A DNA stretch of 64,000 nucleotides from positions 1,054,001 to 1,118,000 of the forward strand of contig NZ_CP019070.1 in assembly GCF_001956695.1 (NCBI RefSeq), written 5' to 3'. This DNA comes from Poseidonibacter parvus (GTDB taxonomy: Bacteria; Campylobacterota; Campylobacteria; Campylobacterales; Arcobacteraceae). Under the pieces are notes generated by a model. It did no database searches. It was not told the origin of the DNA and was given only the letters and a program-made list of their open reading frames with translations. Positions 63,159 to 64,000 of the stretch are shown here, piece by piece; within the stretch, counting starts at the first letter, position 1; the number at the start of each line of letters is the position of its first letter. Both the position numbers and the translations under genes were made by a program.

Positions 63159-64000
63159 TTATTTGCTCTTTTGATAAACTCTTAAGTTTGCACATTCTTT
63201 TAAAACTTCTTCATAATATTTTGTATTTGAATATTCATCTTTTAATTTATCGAAATATTTTCCATAATTATTATTTATATAGTTATTATATACTTTATTT
63301 TTTGTATATGACCACTGTCTTTTTAAATCATAAGAGCTTATTTCTTTTGTATTAAAATAATGGTATTTAGATTTTTCTGAAAAGTTTATATCAAAAAGTG
63401 CAAGTTCTGATTTTGCTAACATATATGTAATTTTTGCTTTAAATTCATCTTTTTTTGAATATTTCAATGCTTTTTCATAATATTTTATAGAATTATTAAC
63501 TTTTTGCAATTCTAATTTTTTATTTCTAAATGAATAAACACTTCTATATTCAGTAGTAATTTTATTAGAGTTACCAAAATAACTTAGATTATATATCGCA
63601 TTTGCATATAGATAATTATCCATTACACTATTTGGATTGTTTTTTAAGATTTTTTTAATTTGGGTTATTTTGTCTAAAAACTCTTTTATTGTATATGTTT
63701 GAGTTTTTCCTGAGCGATTATTTCCTCTAATTGAAACATTAAAAGGGTTGAACTTAATTATTTCATTTAAATATTCACTTTTTATTTTTCTTGCTTTTTC
63801 AAATTGTAAATTATTAATCAATAGTTTAATCTTAGTTCTTTTTAAACTTTCATCAAATAAATATTTATCCTTTACTTTTTTTATTTTTGATTGTTCTTTG
63901 TATCTTTCTTTTAGGTATTCATCTATTTTTGATTTACTTTTTGTTTTAATAAATTGATTAAATTCATTTAAAGATTGCAAAGAAAAAGAGCTATTATTCA
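63159..64000 (-). CDS. Hypothetical TPR-like protein (5' end outside window)
   Basis: The frame is open to the window end; the TTG at 63980 has no ribosome site, so the N-terminus lies outside. Lys/Tyr-rich helical sequence with repeat-like pairs (YLYANAIYNLSYFGN, YYEKALKYSKKDEFKAKITYMLAKSELA) resembles tetratricopeptide-type helical repeats. Likely a scaffolding protein; its family is not identified. Confidence 0.65.
   Translation of the reverse strand, partial: NNSSFSLQSLNEFNQFIKTKSKSKIDEYLKERYKEQSKIKKVKDKYLFDESLKRTKIKLLINNLQFEKARKIKSEYLNEIIKFNPFNVSIRGNNRSGKTQTYTIKEFLDKITQIKKILKNNPNSVMDNYLYANAIYNLSYFGNSNKITTEYRSVYSFRNKKLELQKVNNSIKYYEKALKYSKKDEFKAKITYMLAKSELALFDINFSEKSKYHYFNTKEISSYDLKRQWSYTKNKVYNNYINNNYGKYFDKLKDEYSNTKYYEEVLKECANLRVYQKSK

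Noticed and set aside
1-64000. CRISPR arrays
   Set aside because: No regularly spaced repeats were seen; the only tandem units are the 27-bp pair at 6109 and short AT motifs.

Overview
The window is AT-rich, densely coded DNA that fits an Arcobacter-like member of the Campylobacterota. Support comes from gene content (CiaB-type protein, sCache histidine kinase with a response regulator, TRAP transporter, DUF4197, many GGDEF/EAL proteins), TAA-rich stops and AAGGA-type ribosome binding sites. Taxonomy is inferred from protein resemblance only; no rRNA is present.

Bases 1 to about 17,300 form an accessory region. It starts inside a UvrD-like helicase that carries a nuclease-like insert and zinc fingers. 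Next comes a PD-(D/E)XK nuclease gene split by a complete IS21-family element (3526-5489, 5-bp target duplication ATTGG). A cyclic-phosphate-processing receiver (cREC) protein, a second PD-(D/E)XK protein, a eukaryotic-like Ser/Thr kinase and a nucleoside phosphorylase-GHKL ATPase fusion follow. The genes are separated by decayed related sequence: a roughly 200-bp repeat, Cys-rich peptide remnants and the C-terminal stub of a tyrosine recombinase. A serine resolvase follows. A four-gene leftward operon of unknown function (12891-14990) then faces a rightward pair, a WYL regulator and a HEFFH metallopeptidase, across an intergenic region with two palindromes. This looks like a defence or mobile island with its own control switch.

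Bases 17,394 to 64,000 look like ordinary chromosome. They hold a truncated globin, a LetAB-type lipid transport locus (LetA split in two, LetB with seven MCE domains), CiaB, and a ProVWX betaine transporter with a second ProX. Beside the transporter lies a carnitine-type cluster: carnitine/choline acyltransferase, gamma-butyrobetaine hydroxylase-like dioxygenase, MDR reductase and MerR regulator. htpG follows under a CIRCE element. A two-component system then precedes a DctPQM TRAP transporter and PxpABC 5-oxoprolinase genes plus a second PxpA. CTCAC direct repeats with 11-bp phasing lie upstream of both the kinase gene and dctP, which suggests one regulon for uptake and hydrolysis of 5-oxoproline. 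The rest holds cyclic-di-GMP proteins, a DEAD-box helicase, MscS, PpiC, a thioredoxin-fold protein, PdxH, an HD-domain protein, PhoH, a flavin reductase, four tRNA genes (Gln, Tyr, Phe, Leu) and genes of unknown function.

A recurrent oddity is near-cognate start codons. proV, the DEAD-box helicase and a small HTH gene appear to start at ATT, and the HD-domain gene at ATA. Each is placed correctly after a Shine-Dalgarno sequence, and none has a usable canonical start that keeps conserved N-terminal sequence or a good ribosome binding site.
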